Made by a program: the position numbers and the translations under genes. 64,000 nucleotides of DNA, taken from NCBI GenBank assembly GCA_012927625.1, contig JABBOV010000003.1:496001-560000 (forward strand), read 5' to 3'. The notes below the pieces were generated by a model. It was not told the DNA's origin. It did no database searches and was given only the letters and a program-made list of their open reading frames with translations. The stretch is from Glaciimonas sp. (lineage in GTDB: Bacteria > Pseudomonadota > Gammaproteobacteria > Burkholderiales > Burkholderiaceae_D). Shown here piece after piece: positions 43,744 through 54,377 of this stretch (position 1 is its first letter; each line of letters opens with the position of its first letter).

Positions 43744-45021
43744 TTATTTTTTCGCCAAATCCGGGCGCATGTTTTCACGATCAGACTCCAGCGCCAGATC
43801 CGGCACATGGGTAAACGCAATGCGCATCGGCGCGGCTTGCAGGGCCGCTGCAGCGCCGCCGAAATACAGCGCATTCTTGCCGTAACGCAGGTTCAGCGCA
43901 TCGATTGCGGCATCCAGCTGATGTTGCGTTTGGCTACTGGAAAACAAGGAAAGGCTTTGATTGCGCGCTTCGGACAAATTGACCAGCGTGACACCGACTG
44001 CCATCGGCTCCCAGCCGCGGGCGCTGGCTTGCGGCGGATAGCGCTGCCAGAGCACATCAAATGCGGCCAGCAAGGCGCGGGTGTCGCTGGTCGGGTCGAG
44101 CGCAACGTCGTCGTCCCAGCAGACGACTTTGTGATGGCGATTTTTCAGCGTCACCTTCACGCACAAACGCGCGCTAATGCAGTCGAGGCTGCGCAAACGC
44201 ATTGCCGCCTTCTGCAACAAACGGTGCAGCACCGCGTACGCCGCATCCCGATGGCGCAACTCGGGGGCCAGAACATGCGAATGGCCGACCGTACTGCGCT
44301 GGGTCGGCGTCTCCGCAATATCGTCGCCGTGCAACATCGCATGAAAACGCGCGCCCGCCACACCGGACCAGGCCTTGCGCAAGGTCGCCGCTGACGCGTT
44401 GCACAATTGCTGCACGCTGGTAATGCCGCAGGCCTCCAGGCGCGCCGCCATCGAGCTGCCGATACCAGTCAGTGCGCGCAATTCTAACGTGAAGAGCGCC
44501 TGCGGCAAGTCGGCCTGCTCGATGACCACCAGGCCATTCGGTTTTTGCATGTTGGAGGCAGTCTTGGCCAGAAAGCGATTCGGCCCGATGCCGATTGAGC
44601 AATGCATGACACTACCGGCCGCCTGGTAAATCGCCTGTTTGATTTCGTGCGCCAGTTGCACAGCGCCCTCGCGCTGCACATCGCGCCCGCGCAAGCGGCA
44701 CCACATTTCATCAATCGAGCGCACCTGTTCGACATGGATGCAGGACTCGACTGCCGCCACCAGCTTGTGGTGCATCTGGACATACACGACCGGACGCGAC
44801 TCGACGAACACGATTTCGCGACACAACTTGCGCGCGTCGCGCACCGAAGTGCCAGTCTTGATGCCGAAGCGCTTGGCCTCGGTGCTGGCGGCAATGCAGC
44901 ATGTGGTGTCGGTCAGCACCGCCAGCACGCCGACCGGCCGGCCGCGCAGCTCCGGCCGCAATTGCTGCTCGACGCTGGCGAAATACGAATTGGAATCCAC
45001 ATACAGCGCACGCAAAGTCAT
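43744..45021 (-). CDS. Y-family translesion DNA polymerase (UmuC/DinB-like)
   Basis: 425 residues. Catalytic carboxylates are present: Asp9 in ALYVDSNSYFASVEQQ and Asp104-Glu105 in VRSIDEMWCRL. Palm and fingers follow: CCIAASTEAKRFGIKTGTSV, CSIGIGPNRFLAKTASNMQK, PNGLVVI; then a helix-hairpin-helix thumb LRALTGIGSSMAARLEACGI and a little-finger domain. Near the C-terminus NQSLSLF resembles a beta-clamp binding motif, and ALNLRYGKNALYFGG matches UmuC-style tails. Enzymes of this family copy past damaged bases with low fidelity. The LexA-type box 39 bases upstream shows it should be SOS-induced. No umuD, imuA or dnaE2 is adjacent. GGAAAGG precedes the ATG. Confidence 0.9.
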   Translation of the reverse strand: MTLRALYVDSNSYFASVEQQLRPELRGRPVGVLAVLTDTTCCIAASTEAKRFGIKTGTSVRDARKLCREIVFVESRPVVYVQMHHKLVAAVESCIHVEQVRSIDEMWCRLRGRDVQREGAVQLAHEIKQAIYQAAGSVMHCSIGIGPNRFLAKTASNMQKPNGLVVIEQADLPQALFTLELRALTGIGSSMAARLEACGITSVQQLCNASAATLRKAWSGVAGARFHAMLHGDDIAETPTQRSTVGHSHVLAPELRHRDAAYAVLHRLLQKAAMRLRSLDCISARLCVKVTLKNRHHKVVCWDDDVALDPTSDTRALLAAFDVLWQRYPPQASARGWEPMAVGVTLVNLSEARNQSLSLFSSSQTQHQLDAAIDALNLRYGKNALYFGGAAAALQAAPMRIAFTHVPDLALESDRENMRPDLAKK

Positions 45022-45044
45022 CGCCAGCCCTTTCCTGCATTAGT

Positions 45045-45094
45045 GCAAAAGCTAAATTATACTGTTTTTATATACAGTATAATTTAGCTTTTGC
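45045..45094. promoter_or_regulatory. LexA-type operator within a perfect 50-bp palindrome
   Basis: The box TACTGT-N8-ACAGTA lies at 45060-45079, close to the consensus CTGT-N8-ACAG with AT-rich spacer. It is the centre of a longer perfect dyad: GCAAAAGCTAAATTATACTG plus T (45045-45065) and its complement (45074-45094). Read toward the polymerase gene it holds a TATAAT -10 within the right half, so a bound repressor would cover the promoter. The extra arms outside the LexA box are unexplained; the dyad may also act as a transcription end for the upstream gene. Confidence 0.82.
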
Positions 45095-45121
45095 GGAATG
45101 CCGGAAAAATCCAGAGACAGC

Positions 45122-46024
45122 TTAAGCGCGGCGCAGATTCACCATCACAACCCCGGCCAGCACCAGTACCGCGCCGGCGGCGAAGCGCAGGCTGAGCGGA
45201 TCGTTGAGCAGCACTACGCCGAACGCGACCCCGAACAGCGGCGTCAGGAAAGAAAACACCGAAACCCGCGACGCCAGATAGTGGCGCAACATCCAGAACC
45301 ACGCCAGAAAGCAGGCGAAAGCCACGATTACGCTCTGAAAGAGCAGGCTGGCCCAGGCGATGCCGCTGATGGCCGCAATAGAAGACTGGTGCAGGCCGCC
45401 CGCGATGCCCAGCAACAGCACGCAGGCCACCACCAATTGATACAGCAGGGTGCGGGTCGGTGCCGCCTCCGACAGCGCAGTGGTGCGCACCACGATGGTG
45501 GTTGCGGCCCAGGACAAGCCGGCCAGCACAGCCAGCACATCTCCTTGCAACATCTCGATAGTGGCGGTTCCGTCGCCCCCAAGACTATCCGAAAACGCAT
45601 ACGCAATGCCGCCAAAGGCCAGCAGCACACCCAGCCACTGGATGCGTCCGATGCGCTCTGCCAGCACGAAATAATGCAAACCCAGCACGGTGAAAATCGG
45701 CGCCGTGTATAGAAACACCACCATATGCGACGCCGTGGTGTAGCTCAGGCCTACCGACACACAGAGAAACTCGATCGCAAACAATACGCCGGCGGCAAGA
45801 CCCGGCCAGAGGGTGCCATCGCGCACCGAAAAACTACCGCCGCGCCACCATATCAGCGCACTCACCAGCAGGGCTGCGAAGCCGCAACGCAGCGCCATCT
45901 GCATCACCGGATGGATACTTTTCGCTGCCACCACGACAGCCACCTGCTGCAGGCCGAAGCACAGGCACAACACCAGCATCACCAGTACGCCGAAGCCATC
46001 CAGCGGTTTGCGAACTTTGATCAT
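45122..46024 (-). CDS. EamA-family (DMT) transporter
   Basis: 300 residues, ten hydrophobic helices in two EamA repeats of five. Recognisable pieces: LALRCGFAALLVSALIWW, SVGLSYTTASHMVVFLYTAPIFTVL, and in the second half FQSVIVAFACFLAWFWMLRHYLASRVSVF with PLFGVAFGVVLLNDPLSLRF. Members export metabolites, amino acids or drugs; the substrate is unknown. It starts 22 bases after the lpxC stop and may be co-transcribed with it. It is followed by the LexA palindrome. Confidence 0.88.
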   Translation of the reverse strand: MIKVRKPLDGFGVLVMLVLCLCFGLQQVAVVVAAKSIHPVMQMALRCGFAALLVSALIWWRGGSFSVRDGTLWPGLAAGVLFAIEFLCVSVGLSYTTASHMVVFLYTAPIFTVLGLHYFVLAERIGRIQWLGVLLAFGGIAYAFSDSLGGDGTATIEMLQGDVLAVLAGLSWAATTIVVRTTALSEAAPTRTLLYQLVVACVLLLGIAGGLHQSSIAAISGIAWASLLFQSVIVAFACFLAWFWMLRHYLASRVSVFSFLTPLFGVAFGVVLLNDPLSLRFAAGAVLVLAGVVMVNLRRA

Positions 46025-46046
46025 GTGCCGGCCGCGCTCAAATCAC

Positions 46047-46982
46047 TCACACCAGCGCCCATTCCATGCTGGCCTGGTTGGCGTAGACCGGCGGCGCTGC
46101 ATCGGTGCGCTCGAAGCTGACGATTTCGTAGGCATCCGGCTGCGCCAGCAGCGCGCGCAGCAACTGGTTATTCAAGCCATGACCAGATTTGTGGGCAATA
46201 TAACTGGCCAGCAACGGATGGCCAACCAGGTATAGGTCGCCGATCGCATCGAGAATCTTGTGGCGCACGAATTCATCGTCGTAGCGCAAGCCATCCCTGT
46301 TCAAGATCCGGTATTCATCCATCACGATCGCGTTTTCCATCGAGCCGCCCTGCGCCAGACCCAGTCCGCGCAGGGTTTCCACGTCTTGCATGAAGCCAAA
46401 GGTGCGGGCCCGCGCGACATCGCGCACGTACGACACCCGGTCGAAATCGACTTCGGCCTGCTGGTTAGTGCCATCTACCGCCGGATGGTTGAACTCAATG
46501 AAAAAATCCAGCTTAAAACCATTGAAAGGTTCCAGCCGTGCCCATTTTTCGGCAGCGCCCTGCCCTTCGCGGATTTCTACCGGCTTGAGCACCCGAATGA
46601 ATTTCTTGGCCGCTTCCTGCTCTTGCATGCCGGCCTGCTGCAGCAAAAATACGAAAGACGAGGCCGAGCCATCCATGATCGGAATCTCTTCGGCACTCAC
46701 ATCAATCACCAGATTATCGATACCTAACCCGGCGCAGGCCGACATTACATGCTCGACAGTCGATACCCGGGCGCCCTGGTTGACCAGGGTCGAAGCCATG
46801 CGCGTGTCGCCGATGCCCATTGCAGCGGCCGGAAAACTGATGATTGGATCCAGATCAACGCGGCGGAAAGTAATTCCGCTATCCGGGCCGCAGGGGCGCA
46901 AGGTCAGTTCAACCTTGGTGCCGGAATGCAGACCGACGCCGACGGTTTTGACAGTTTGTTTGATGGTTCTTTGTTTTAACAT
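46047..46982 (-). CDS. lpxC: UDP-3-O-acyl-N-acetylglucosamine deacetylase
   Basis: 311 residues from the ATG at 46982. First committed step of lipid A synthesis, a zinc enzyme. N-terminal [20 protein letters not shown], then [20 protein letters not shown] with zinc His, the [14 protein letters not shown] segment, FEPTARTFG-like [20 protein letters not shown], and [20 protein letters not shown] with the other zinc ligands. It usually ends the division/cell-wall cluster next to ftsZ; here a lytic transglycosylase gene is upstream and an EamA gene downstream, so lpxC is apart from that cluster. Confidence 0.96.
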   Translation of the reverse strand: MLKQRTIKQTVKTVGVGLHSGTKVELTLRPCGPDSGITFRRVDLDPIISFPAAAMGIGDTRMASTLVNQGARVSTVEHVMSACAGLGIDNLVIDVSAEEIPIMDGSASSFVFLLQQAGMQEQEAAKKFIRVLKPVEIREGQGAAEKWARLEPFNGFKLDFFIEFNHPAVDGTNQQAEVDFDRVSYVRDVARARTFGFMQDVETLRGLGLAQGGSMENAIVMDEYRILNRDGLRYDDEFVRHKILDAIGDLYLVGHPLLASYIAHKSGHGLNNQLLRALLAQPDAYEIVSFERTDAAPPVYANQASMEWALV

Positions 46983-47030
46983 TTTTATTTTTGGATCAAG
47001 ATAGGACTTACGCAATGCTGCTGCTTTTCA

Positions 47031-47085
47031 GTAGCGCAAGCTTCCGTGCCTGCGGCCCGGTGCAGGCACGGAGGCCTGCACTGCT
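47031..47085. repeat. Imperfect palindrome related to the one after ilvE
   Basis: GTAGCGCAAGCTTCCGTGCC and the right arm TGCAGGCACGGAGGCCTGCA share the central GTGCCTGC-N-CCGG-TGCAGGCAC core and the GGCCTGCACT end with the 35901-35954 palindrome. It lies a few bases beyond the stop codon of the lytic transglycosylase gene. Confidence 0.7.
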
Positions 47086-47089
47086 GCGC

Positions 47090-47701
47090 CTAACCTTGCA
47101 GCTTCCACTTGTTCCACGCCGACAGCACTGCATTCGGATAATCAGGGCGGCCGCGGCTGCCGTTATAACGCCCCAGGGCCAGGTACAGATTGCCATTTTC
47201 CATATCGATATACATGCGCAGGATGGCACAGCCGTAACGCAGATTCGCTTGCATCTGGAACAGCTTGCTACGGTCATTGTCGCCGATGACTCTGGTCCAG
47301 AACGGCATCACCTGCATATAGCCACGGGCACCGACGATCGACATCGCGTATTTGCGAAATGCTGATTCGACCTGGATCAGGCCCAGCACCATAGCCGGAT
47401 CGAGTCCGGCCCGGGTCGCTTCATACCAAACGGATTCCAGAAATTCCTGCCGCATCTGCACATCGGGAACTCTCTTTTGCAAGCGTTGCGACATCTCACT
47501 CAGCCAGTGCAGATATTGGTTGCGCTCATTCGTATCTTCGATCTGCGGCTTGGGTGGCCGACCGTCCGCCACCGCATGCGCCAACGCGAGTCGCACCGAG
47601 TCGGCCAATGCGATTTCCTGTTGATTGCCGGCCTGCGCCGATAAGCACGCGCCAAGCAAAGCCACCAGGGCAAGTCGCAAAAAAATACGATACATACCCA
47701 T
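47090..47701 (-). CDS. Lytic transglycosylase (SLT domain)
   Basis: 203 residues from the ATG at 47701 (an ATG two codons later is equally possible). Signal peptide MGMYRIFLRLALVALLGACL, with Cys in it but no clear lipobox spacing, cleavage near SAQA. The SLT goose-lysozyme-like domain shows AGLDPAMVLGLIQVESAFR with the catalytic Glu, YAMSIVGARGYMQVMPFW and LRYGCAILRMYID, then ALGRYNGSRGRPDYPNAVL. It cleaves peptidoglycan glycan strands to anhydro-muropeptides in the periplasm. It is co-directional with proS upstream and lpxC downstream. Confidence 0.9.
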   Translation of the reverse strand: MGMYRIFLRLALVALLGACLSAQAGNQQEIALADSVRLALAHAVADGRPPKPQIEDTNERNQYLHWLSEMSQRLQKRVPDVQMRQEFLESVWYEATRAGLDPAMVLGLIQVESAFRKYAMSIVGARGYMQVMPFWTRVIGDNDRSKLFQMQANLRYGCAILRMYIDMENGNLYLALGRYNGSRGRPDYPNAVLSAWNKWKLQG

Positions 47702-47776
47702 AGTATGACATAAAATCATGTTATCACCGCAAGGTAACAAGGCGACTTCATAAATACTCCATATAAAACAATATGA

Positions 47777-49501
47777 TTATGAAGTTGCCAGGCGGCCACA
47801 AACAAAGTCTGACATTTCTGCTGCCGGCACCACGGTTGCTGCACTATCGCGCCGCCCTTGATATTCCAGCTTGCCTTCTTTCAGGCCGCGCTCGCCGATC
47901 ACGACCCTATGCGGCACCCCGATCAATTCCCAGTCGGCAAACATCGCGCCAGGGCGCTCGCCGCGATCGTCCAGGATCACATCGACCCCGGCCTCCTGCA
48001 GTGCCGCGTACAGACGGTCGGTTTCAAGTCTGACCGCTTCGCTGCGGTCGTAGCCCATCGGGCACAGCACCACTTCAAACGGCGCCAGCGCTGCCGGCCA
48101 GATGATGCCTTTGTCATCGAAATTCTGTTCGATTGCCGCCCCCAGAATGCGCGTTATGCCAATCCCGTAACAGCCCATTTGCAGCAGTTGCGGCTTACCG
48201 TTCTCATCCAGGAAAGTTGCCCTCATCGATTCGGAATAGCTGGTGCCAAGCTGAAACACATGCCCGACCTCGATGCCACGCTGAATCGCCAGCACGCCCT
48301 TGCCGTCCGGCGATGGATCGCCCGCTACCACGTCGCGTATATCAGCAACTATCGGCTCCGGTAAATCGCGGCCCCAGTTGGCACCGGTGAAGTGATAATC
48401 CTCGGCATTCGCGCCGCACACAAAATCGCTCATGTTGGCGACCGTGCGATCAACTACCAGCCGGACCGGCTTGACAGTGTTGATCGGTCCCAGATAACCG
48501 GGCTTGGTGCCGAACCACTCCATGATTTCATCTTCGGTCGAAAAGCGATAACCGGCGATGCCGTCAATCTTGTTCGCCTTGACTTCATTCAAGCTATGGT
48601 CGCCGCGCAACAGCAGCAGCCAGACCTCCTTGCCTTCCGGCTTTTCGACCGTCAGCACGATGGATTTAACGGTTTTTTCCAGCGGAATCTTCAGATATTC
48701 AGCCACTTGTTCGCATTTTGACTGACCCGGCGTAGCAGTCTTGACCAGCGCTGCGGTCGCATCCAGACGCTGCGCGGTCAGCGGCAACGCTTCTGCCGCC
48801 TCCATGTTGGCGGCGTAATCGGAGCTTGGGCAATACACGATGGCGTCTTCGCCGGTATCGGTGATCACATGGAATTCATGCGAACCGGAACCGCCGATGG
48901 CGCCGTTATCGGCTGCCACCGCACGGAATTGCAAGCCGAATCGATTAAAAATGCGCACATAAGCGTCGTACATCAGTTGATACGACTGCTTCAGTCCGGC
49001 CAGATCGCGATCGAACGAGTAAGCATCTTTCATGGTGAATTCGCGCCCGCGCATCAAGCCGAAACGGGGCCGGCGTTCATCGCGAAACTTGGTCTGGATA
49101 TGGTAAAAATTGAGCGGCAACTGGCGATACGACTTGATTTCGGAGCGCACCACATCGGTGATCACTTCTTCCGAAGTAGGCTGAATTGCATAGTCGCGGC
49201 CGTGGCGGTCTTTGACCCGCATCAGCTCCGGGCCCATCTTGTCCCAGCGGCCGGTTTCCTGCCACAACTCGGCCGGCTGCACTACCGGCATCAGCATCTC
49301 AATGGCACCCGCACGCACCATTTCTTCGCGCACGATGGCCTCCACCTTGCGGATGACACGCAAACCCATCGGCATATACGTATAAATACCAGAGCCGACG
49401 CGCTTGACCATGCCTGCGCGTACCATGAGCTTGTGACTGACAACTTCAGCATCTGAAGGTGCTTCTTTGAGGGTGGAAATGAAAAAACGGGAAGCGCGCA
49501 T
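47777..49501 (-). CDS. proS: Prolyl-tRNA synthetase
   Basis: 574 residues, the bacterial-type ProRS with the editing insertion (about 225-400). Class-II motif 1 is around [18 protein letters not shown], motif 2 [20 protein letters not shown], and motif 3 [16 protein letters not shown], with the anticodon-binding domain at the C-terminus ([33 protein letters not shown]). Charges tRNA-Pro; a tRNA-Pro(CGG) gene lies about 6 kb downstream in this window. It is divergent from rppH across 218 bases that hold promoters for both, including a TATAAT near 49530. Confidence 0.97.
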   Translation of the reverse strand: MRASRFFISTLKEAPSDAEVVSHKLMVRAGMVKRVGSGIYTYMPMGLRVIRKVEAIVREEMVRAGAIEMLMPVVQPAELWQETGRWDKMGPELMRVKDRHGRDYAIQPTSEEVITDVVRSEIKSYRQLPLNFYHIQTKFRDERRPRFGLMRGREFTMKDAYSFDRDLAGLKQSYQLMYDAYVRIFNRFGLQFRAVAADNGAIGGSGSHEFHVITDTGEDAIVYCPSSDYAANMEAAEALPLTAQRLDATAALVKTATPGQSKCEQVAEYLKIPLEKTVKSIVLTVEKPEGKEVWLLLLRGDHSLNEVKANKIDGIAGYRFSTEDEIMEWFGTKPGYLGPINTVKPVRLVVDRTVANMSDFVCGANAEDYHFTGANWGRDLPEPIVADIRDVVAGDPSPDGKGVLAIQRGIEVGHVFQLGTSYSESMRATFLDENGKPQLLQMGCYGIGITRILGAAIEQNFDDKGIIWPAALAPFEVVLCPMGYDRSEAVRLETDRLYAALQEAGVDVILDDRGERPGAMFADWELIGVPHRVVIGERGLKEGKLEYQGRRDSAATVVPAAEMSDFVCGRLATS

Positions 49502-49719
49502 GCTATATATTCTTTTAAAAAGAGAGAGTTATAATCAACCCAATTTTAAAGTATTCGCAGGCTGATGCACCACATCTTCGTACAATTGGTTCAAGACCGC
49601 GCGCTACGCCACTGGCTGGCAGTTTGCGCGCAGTGCACATTGGTACCAAATCAAGCCCCAAATTAAGGGCCGAATCCAGGATGAGGTGCAGCTAGTCGCA
49701 GAAAGTATCGAGGTGCAAT

Positions 49720-50289
49720 ATGCTGGATCGTGAAGGGTTTCGTCCCAACGTCGGCATTATCCTGCTCAACACGCAAAACGAAGTGTGGTGGGGCAAACGG
49801 GTGCGTGAGCACTCGTGGCAATTTCCGCAAGGCGGCATCAAATACGGAGAATCGCCGGAACAAGCAATGTTCCGCGAACTGGAAGAAGAGGTCGGCTTGC
49901 GCCCGGAACATGTACGGGTGGTCGGCCGCACTCGCGACTGGCTGCGCTATGAGGTGCCGGATCATTTTATCAGGCGTGAAATCCGCGGCCACTATCGCGG
50001 CCAGAAACAAATCTGGTTCCTGCTGCGTATGGTTGGTCGCGATTGCGATGTCAACCTGCGCATCAATGAACATCCCGAATTCGATGCCTGGCGGTGGCAC
50101 GATTACTGGGTTCCGATGGAAATCGTCATCGAATTCAAACGCGATGTTTACCAAAAGGCGCTGCAGGAACTGTCGCGCTTCCTGTCGCGCCCAGCGACTG
50201 ACACGACGCCGCCGCAGCGGCACACATCACGTTATTTGCGCCAACCGCATGCGCCTCGCTTGCCTGAAACAGAACCCAAGGATGAATAA
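49720..50289 (+). CDS. rppH: RNA pyrophosphohydrolase (Nudix)
   Basis: 189 residues. Begins [20 protein letters not shown], a standard RppH start. The Nudix box is [20 protein letters not shown] with VGL after it. RppH removes pyrophosphate from mRNA 5' ends and so opens them to RNase E/G attack. The C-terminal tail after about 160 is Pro/Arg-rich, as in Betaproteobacterial members. It overlaps the next gene by eight bases. Confidence 0.95.
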   Translation: MLDREGFRPNVGIILLNTQNEVWWGKRVREHSWQFPQGGIKYGESPEQAMFRELEEEVGLRPEHVRVVGRTRDWLRYEVPDHFIRREIRGHYRGQKQIWFLLRMVGRDCDVNLRINEHPEFDAWRWHDYWVPMEIVIEFKRDVYQKALQELSRFLSRPATDTTPPQRHTSRYLRQPHAPRLPETEPKDE

Positions 50290-50854
50290 ATTTTTCATGC
50301 AAAAAAACAACGGATTTACCACTGCCTGCAGCAAACCAGCAATTTTTCTGGCGACAATCCTGCTAGCGGGTTCAGCAATGAGCCAAATTAAGTCGCATCA
50401 GGACGACGAAGAAAGCAAGCAGGTTGATCTGTGGCAAGAAGTGGCATTGCAACTACCTGCCGCTCCCGATACCGATGCTTTGCTGCCATTTACCATCACT
50501 CCCAATACGTCCCAAAGCTTCCATATCGATCCCAAAGCCCTGACGGTGGGAACCGATGGCGTAGTGCGCTATACATTGGTGGCGCAAAGCAGCGCCGGGG
50601 CCAGCAGCATCAGTTATGAAGGCATCCGCTGCCAATCATTCGAAAAGAAGCTGTACGCGTTCGGCCGCGCCGACGGCAGTTGGGCACGCGCGAAGCGGGA
50701 TGAATGGCAGCCGATTTTCAAGAATGCTGCAAATCGACAACATGTGACATTAGCTCAGGATTATTTTTGTCGTGACGGACAAGTTGCGGGCAATGCCGCC
50801 AAAATCATCGATAGGTTGCGCAGCCGGCACCTATTACCGATTTCCGGTGATTAA
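50282..50854 (+). CDS. CNP1-like family protein, exported
   Basis: 190 residues from the ATG at 50282, overlapping the rppH end by eight bases. A signal peptide is present (basic start, hydrophobic [15 protein letters not shown], cleavage near residue 33). The mature part has [15 protein letters not shown], then a beta-rich centre with [34 protein letters not shown] and FCRDGQVAG. It resembles the CNP1-like proteins that stand beside rppH and proB in Betaproteobacteria; their function is unknown. Two cysteines may form a disulfide in the periplasm. It is convergent with proB. Confidence 0.8.
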   Translation: MNKFFMQKNNGFTTACSKPAIFLATILLAGSAMSQIKSHQDDEESKQVDLWQEVALQLPAAPDTDALLPFTITPNTSQSFHIDPKALTVGTDGVVRYTLVAQSSAGASSISYEGIRCQSFEKKLYAFGRADGSWARAKRDEWQPIFKNAANRQHVTLAQDYFCRDGQVAGNAAKIIDRLRSRHLLPISGD

Positions 50855-50866
50855 AACAACATAAGG

Positions 50867-51985
50867 TCACAGCAATACCAAATTATCACGATGAATTAGT
50901 TCGGGTTCTTCAATAAATCCCAGAATCGATTCGATGTCGCCTGAAGCATGCCGGATGATGCGGCGCGCATCCGAACTCGAATAATTGGTTAGGCCGCGTG
51001 CGATTGCGCGGCCGTCTTCATCGGTGCAGGTAATGACTTCGCCGCGGCCGAACTGGCCATGCACTTGGGTGACGCCTATAGGCAGCAGGGATTTGCCTTC
51101 TTCGCTTATTTTTTGCACCGCGCCCGCGTCCAGCACGACACGGCCGGCAGTCTGCAAATGATCGGACATCCATTGTTTGCGTGCGGTCAGTTGCCCGGTT
51201 TGGGCGCTCAACTGCGTGCCTATCAATTCCCCGCTCGCCAGTCGGATCAAGACTTCTTCCTCGCGGCCCCAGGCAATTACGGTATGCGCACCGGAACTGG
51301 CCGCCCGCTTTGCCGCCAATATTTTGGTCAGCATGCCGCCGCGCCCGAGACTGCTACCGGCGCCGCCGGCCATCGCTTCCAACGCCAAATCGCCCGCCTT
51401 TGCCCGCTGCACGAATACGGCATCCGGGTTCTTGCGCGGGTCGGCAGTGTACAAACCCTTCTGGTCGGTCAGGATGATCAATGCATCGCCCTCGATCAGA
51501 TTCGCCACCAAGGCACCGAGGGTATCGTTATCGCCGAACTTGATCTCGTCGGTTACCACCGTGTCATTTTCATTAATGATTGGCACCACGCCCAGGCGCA
51601 ACAAGGTAAGCAAGGTCGAGCGTGCATTCAGATAACGCTCGCGGTGCGCCAGGTCGGCGTGCGTCAGCAACACTTGTGCGGTGCGCAAGCCATGCACTTG
51701 AAAACTGGTTTCGTAAATTTGGGCCAATCCCATTTGCCCCACCGCTGCGCAGGCCTGCAATTTGTCGATACCGGTCGGGCGCTGCAAGAAGCCGAGCCGC
51801 AGCATGCCTTCGGCAATCGCACCCGAACTCACCAGCACCACTTCCTTGCCCGTTTGTCGCAGGCGGGCAATTTGATTGGCCCAATTTGCGATGGCGGCAT
51901 GATCCAGGCCGCGCCCATCGTTGGTCACCAGTGAGGAACCTACTTTAATCACCAATCGTTTGGCGTTTTGAATAACAGAATGCAT
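50867..51985 (-). CDS. proB: Glutamate 5-kinase
   Basis: 372 residues from the ATG at 51985; a TTG eleven codons upstream is possible. First step of proline synthesis, phosphorylating glutamate. Amino-acid kinase domain: [56 protein letters not shown] (partly), [38 protein letters not shown]-terminal PUA domain (about 285-360) holds the [20 protein letters not shown] segment. The usual gene order obgE-proB is kept, with 132 bases between. Confidence 0.96.
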   Translation of the reverse strand: MHSVIQNAKRLVIKVGSSLVTNDGRGLDHAAIANWANQIARLRQTGKEVVLVSSGAIAEGMLRLGFLQRPTGIDKLQACAAVGQMGLAQIYETSFQVHGLRTAQVLLTHADLAHRERYLNARSTLLTLLRLGVVPIINENDTVVTDEIKFGDNDTLGALVANLIEGDALIILTDQKGLYTADPRKNPDAVFVQRAKAGDLALEAMAGGAGSSLGRGGMLTKILAAKRAASSGAHTVIAWGREEEVLIRLASGELIGTQLSAQTGQLTARKQWMSDHLQTAGRVVLDAGAVQKISEEGKSLLPIGVTQVHGQFGRGEVITCTDEDGRAIARGLTNYSSSDARRIIRHASGDIESILGFIEEPELIHRDNLVLL

Positions 51986-52117
51986 ATTTTCGGTAACTGC
52001 CGGAGAAAAATCAGTCAAGCGTCAAAGCGCATGCACCGCACGTACATTTGACGCTGCATCGAAAAACGACGGTGCCGGCAACTGCCGTCCACCGTGCTTG
52101 GATACATGTAAAAGAGC

Positions 52118-53280
<1,163 letters not shown>

Positions 53281-53324
53281 TTGAAGGCTTTCGCCTTACA
53301 CTGCGCAATCGTTACAAACGATGC

Positions 53325-53603
53325 TTACGCAGCAACTACAGCTGCAGTTGCAGGTACTACTGTTACGAACTGGCGGCTCAGCGCGCCTTTGATAACAAAC
53401 TGCACCTTGCCTTGAATCAGTGCGAACAAGGTGTGATCCTTGCCCATGCCGACATTTTCGCCCGGATGAACTTTTGTGCCACGTTGGCGAATAATGATGC
53501 CGCCGGCATTGATTGCCTGGCCGCCGTATACTTTTACGCCAAGCCGTTTTGACTCGGAATCACGGCCGTTGCGCGTAGTGCCGCCGCCTTTTTTATGTGC
53601 CAT
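53325..53603 (-). CDS. rpmA: 50S ribosomal protein L27
   Basis: 92 residues. [20 protein letters not shown] at the start, then [20 protein letters not shown] and [19 protein letters not shown]; the N-terminus is not of the cleaved Firmicutes type. L27 reaches the peptidyl-transferase centre. A short Ala/Val tail ([11 protein letters not shown]) is lineage-specific. It follows rplU by 44 bases. Confidence 0.97.
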   Translation of the reverse strand: MAHKKGGGTTRNGRDSESKRLGVKVYGGQAINAGGIIIRQRGTKVHPGENVGMGKDHTLFALIQGKVQFVIKGALSRQFVTVVPATAAVVAA

Positions 53604-53647
53604 TTGAAACTCCTTGGTATCTGGTTAGCTCGGACAACGCTGTTTTA

Positions 53648-53959
53648 TTAAGCGTTGATGGAGACGATTTGCAGTTCGGTGTAATTTTGACGATGGCCTT
53701 GATGTTTCTGGTAATGCTTGCGACGACGCATCTTGAAAATCTTGACCTTATCGTGACGCCCTTGCGCCACTACCGTAACCAGCACCGTTGCACCTTCAAC
53801 CAGTGGCGCACCAAATTTAATGGTGTCGCCAGAGCCCACTGCGAGCACTTGATCTAGGGTGATTTCGGAGCCAATGTCTGCAAGTATCTGTTCTACTTTA
53901 AATTTTTCACCAGCAACAACTTTATATTGTTTGCCACCGGTTTTTATGACCGCATACAT
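53648..53959 (-). CDS. rplU: 50S ribosomal protein L21
   Basis: 103 residues from the ATG at 53959. Begins [20 protein letters not shown], with [20 protein letters not shown] and the C-terminal [21 protein letters not shown]21 binds 23S rRNA. Start of the rplU-rpmA operon behind a near-consensus promoter; the 19-residue longer frame upstream is not used. Confidence 0.97.
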   Translation of the reverse strand: MYAVIKTGGKQYKVVAGEKFKVEQILADIGSEITLDQVLAVGSGDTIKFGAPLVEGATVLVTVVAQGRHDKVKIFKMRRRKHYQKHQGHRQNYTELQIVSINA

Positions 53960-54039
53960 GTGGAACCTCATCAAATAATTGAATAAACTTTCTTTTCCCA
54001 AGCTTGCAAAAAACACTTGCCTAATACGGAAAACCGCAA

Positions 54040-54068
54040 ATTATACATGGACTTGCGTGGCGGGTCAA
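54040..54068 (-). promoter_or_regulatory. Near-consensus sigma-70 promoter of rplU-rpmA
   Basis: Minus strand TTGACC (54068-54063), a 17-base spacer, TATAAT (54045-54040). Transcription should begin near 54033, about 75 bases ahead of rplU. Confidence 0.85.
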
Positions 54069-54194
54069 AATTCGCATGAGCCGATTGCCGCAAAAATGCG
54101 ACGCGTATTTCCTACCCATCCACAATTCATCCTCTCCATAATCTCGGTCATTCAAGATACTTGAGTAAGTATTTTTAATGTCCGCATACATTAC

Positions 54195-54226
54195 ATGCGG
54201 ATATACTGATAAATGACTGATACCCC
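54195..54226 (+). repeat. Degenerate copy of the 33-nt repeat
   Basis: Begins ATGCGGATATAC and ends CTGATACCCC, 32 bases instead of 33. A second partial piece in reverse (ATGCGGACATTAAAAATACT on the minus strand) starts ten bases to the left. Confidence 0.35.
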
Positions 54227-54377
54227 TGACATTAATCCCATCTACCAACGGCAACCGAAAACCGCAGCGAACACAGGACAATAATATTGAACCGGATGGA
54301 CAAGCAAATCCGATCTCATCGCAACGATATTGTCATCGTATAATTCCCGCAATTGATGATTCCCCACAGGCGCCACC

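Larger units (their letters stand above)
53960..54377. other. 418-base divergent gap between rplU and ispB
   Basis: Holds the rplU promoter and, at 54172-54226, a pair of degenerate 33-nt-repeat pieces facing away from each other around CCGCATACATTACATGCGG. A TATAAT at about 54338 could serve ispB but has no good -35. No gene was found. Confidence 0.6.

Noticed and set aside
47728-47760. Possible further 33-nt repeat ending ATACTCC
   Set aside because: The last seven bases match but the ATGCG start is missing at the required distance.
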